This document shows positions 6,614 through 7,259 of a stretch of DNA of 7,259 bases, piece by piece (the stretch's first letter is position 1; each line of letters starts with the position of its first letter). The notes under the pieces were generated by a model. That model ran no database searches and had not been told where the DNA came from. It worked only from the letters and a program-made list of their open reading frames with translations. The DNA comes from Candidatus Mancarchaeum sp. (lineage in GTDB: Archaea; Micrarchaeota; Micrarchaeia; Micrarchaeales; Micrarchaeaceae): NCBI GenBank assembly GCA_027364995.1, contig DAHXOG010000035.1, forward strand, positions 1-7,259, in the 5' to 3' direction. Both the position numbers and the translations under genes were made by a program.

Positions 6614-6982
6614 ACGCCAAACAAGAAAAATAGCAAGAATACTAATAAGGTAACGCAAAAGCCCTCTGGCGAAACCTCAGGCAACCTGGAATCGCCTAAG
6701 ATCTCAATCTATAATATAGTAGTCAGCGCCGATCTACATGCCGTGGTAGACCTTTATACATTGTCCAAGGAGGTCAAGGCCGTGGATTATGAGCCTGAAC
6801 AATTCCCAGGTGCAATATTCAAGATATCGGAATCACGTACCGTTATACTTTTCAAGAATGGCAAAATGATATGCACGGGTGCAAGGACCGAGGCAGAGGT
6901 AAAGAGCATACTCAGTTACGTGGCAAAGATAATGTCAAAATACGTGATATCATTGAATCCTCCAGAAACGAAAGGCAAATGA
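6614..6982 (+). CDS. Single-repeat TATA-binding protein (TBP-like), start codon uncertain
   Basis: From ACG at 6614 the product is 122 residues. A polar Lys/Asn/Ser/Thr tail (about 1-28) is followed by one complete TBP repeat: ISIYNIVVSADLHAVVDL, then DYEPEQFPGAIFKI, TVILFKNGKMICTGA and an alpha-helical end. Archaeal TBP has two such repeats in about 180-200 residues and binds box A to recruit TFB and RNA polymerase; here only one fits. Asn34 (NIV), Phe64 (QFPG) and Phe80 (ILFKNGK) correspond to DNA-contact and intercalating residues of each canonical repeat. The EPEQFPG wording is closest to second repeats, while NIVVSADL resembles first repeats. GTG at 6743 is the first ordinary start, but it would delete the first strand of the fold. 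Candidates upstream are ACG 6614, ATT 6593/6596 and CTG 6686. The region between the divergent reductase start and the domain is too short for a missing first repeat. It may act as a homodimer or as an auxiliary factor; a canonical TBP may exist elsewhere in the genome. Confidence 0.75.
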   Translation, partial: TPNKKNSKNTNKVTQKPSGETSGNLESPKISIYNIVVSADLHAVVDLYTLSKEVKAVDYEPEQFPGAIFKISESRTVILFKNGKMICTGARTEAEVKSILSYVAKIMSKYVISLNPPETKGK

Positions 6983-7259
6983 TTACATACGTGCAACATT
7001 CCTGAGCTCCTTGTCGAATTTCCTGAAAAAGCTCTCCCATGAATAATTATTCTTCACACGCTTTCTGCCCTCTATTCCCATAGCAGCAGACAGCTCATTG
7101 TTATCGGCAATCCTTTCCATCGCCTTTGCCATTTCATGCTCATCGCTTACCAAATATCCCGTCTTGCCGTTTATTATGGTTTCTGTTGGCCCTCCCTCAT
7201 TCAATGCTATTACTGGCTTTCCGCTTGCCATTGCCTCCAATGGCACCAGTCCGTAATCC
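6983..7259 (-). CDS. GT4-family glycosyltransferase, C-terminal part (gene runs off the window)
   Basis: The visible 91 codons read [18 protein letters not shown] at the window edge, then [17 protein letters not shown] and a helical tail ending NVARM and TAA. This is the nucleotide-sugar-binding half of GT-B fold, family 4 retaining glycosyltransferases. The Glu of PLEAM is the second Glu of the EX7E motif. The first would be the codon whose last base (G) is the window's final base on this strand. Such enzymes add sugars to lipids, S-layer glycans or polysaccharides; acceptor and donor cannot be told from this fragment. An internal GTG at 7246 is not the true start, since the motif continues upstream of it. 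The stop codon directly abuts that of the TBP-repeat gene. Confidence 0.88.
   Translation of the reverse strand, partial: DYGLVPLEAMASGKPVIALNEGGPTETIINGKTGYLVSDEHEMAKAMERIADNNELSAAMGIEGRKRVKNNYSWESFFRKFDKELRNVARM

Noticed and set aside
6743..6982. TBP-repeat gene starting at GTG 6743 (79 residues)
   Set aside because: This start drops the ISIYNIVVSADLH segment, which is the first strand of the TBP fold and carries the DNA-contact Asn, although the frame is open and conserved-looking upstream.
7041..7052. Perfect 12-nt palindrome GAATAATTATTC just beyond the TBP-repeat gene
   Set aside because: It lies in the coding sequence for NNYS of the glycosyltransferase, is AT-rich with no loop, and lacks a T-tract, so it is not a convincing terminator or operator.

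Overview
The window is a dense archaeal locus. The evidence for archaea is a TATA-binding-protein repeat, a geranylgeranyl-reductase-type flavoprotein, AT-rich box-A-like promoter elements (TTTAAAT, TATAAATA), very frequent ATA isoleucine and AGG arginine codons, and TTG starts. The complex I block resembles that of aerobic acidophilic archaea. Thermoplasmatota or the ARMAN/Micrarchaeota group are the best guesses, but no ribosomal RNA or other decisive marker is present, so the taxon is inference.

Bases 1-5433, plus strand: the distal part of a complex I (NADH:quinone oxidoreductase-like) operon. The likely last codons of nuoI are followed by nuoJ, nuoK, nuoL, nuoM and nuoN. The genes are packed with overlaps of 1-4 nt or gaps of 1-10 nt, so they are almost certainly co-transcribed and translationally coupled. 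They encode the membrane arm: NuoJ/K link it to the quinone module, and NuoL/M/N are the three antiporter-like proton-pumping subunits. The fold signatures are intact, but each antiporter subunit carries substitutions at positions normally conserved for proton transfer. No NuoE/F/G genes are in view, so the electron donor cannot be inferred here.

Bases 5441-6550, minus strand: a FAD-dependent geranylgeranyl-reductase-family protein. It converges on nuoN with only 7 bp between the stop codons and probably acts on isoprenoid lipid or quinone side chains.

Bases 6551-6613: a compact divergent promoter region between the reductase and a plus-strand gene.

Bases 6614-6982 (start uncertain), plus strand: the most unusual gene. 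It encodes one TBP repeat behind a short polar tail, instead of the usual two-repeat saddle. No ATG, GTG or TTG start lies in frame ahead of the domain. The repeat keeps the DNA-intercalating phenylalanines, so it could work as a homodimer.

Bases 6983-7259, minus strand: the C-terminal end of a GT4-type glycosyltransferase. Its stop codon abuts that of the TBP gene, and the gene continues beyond the window.
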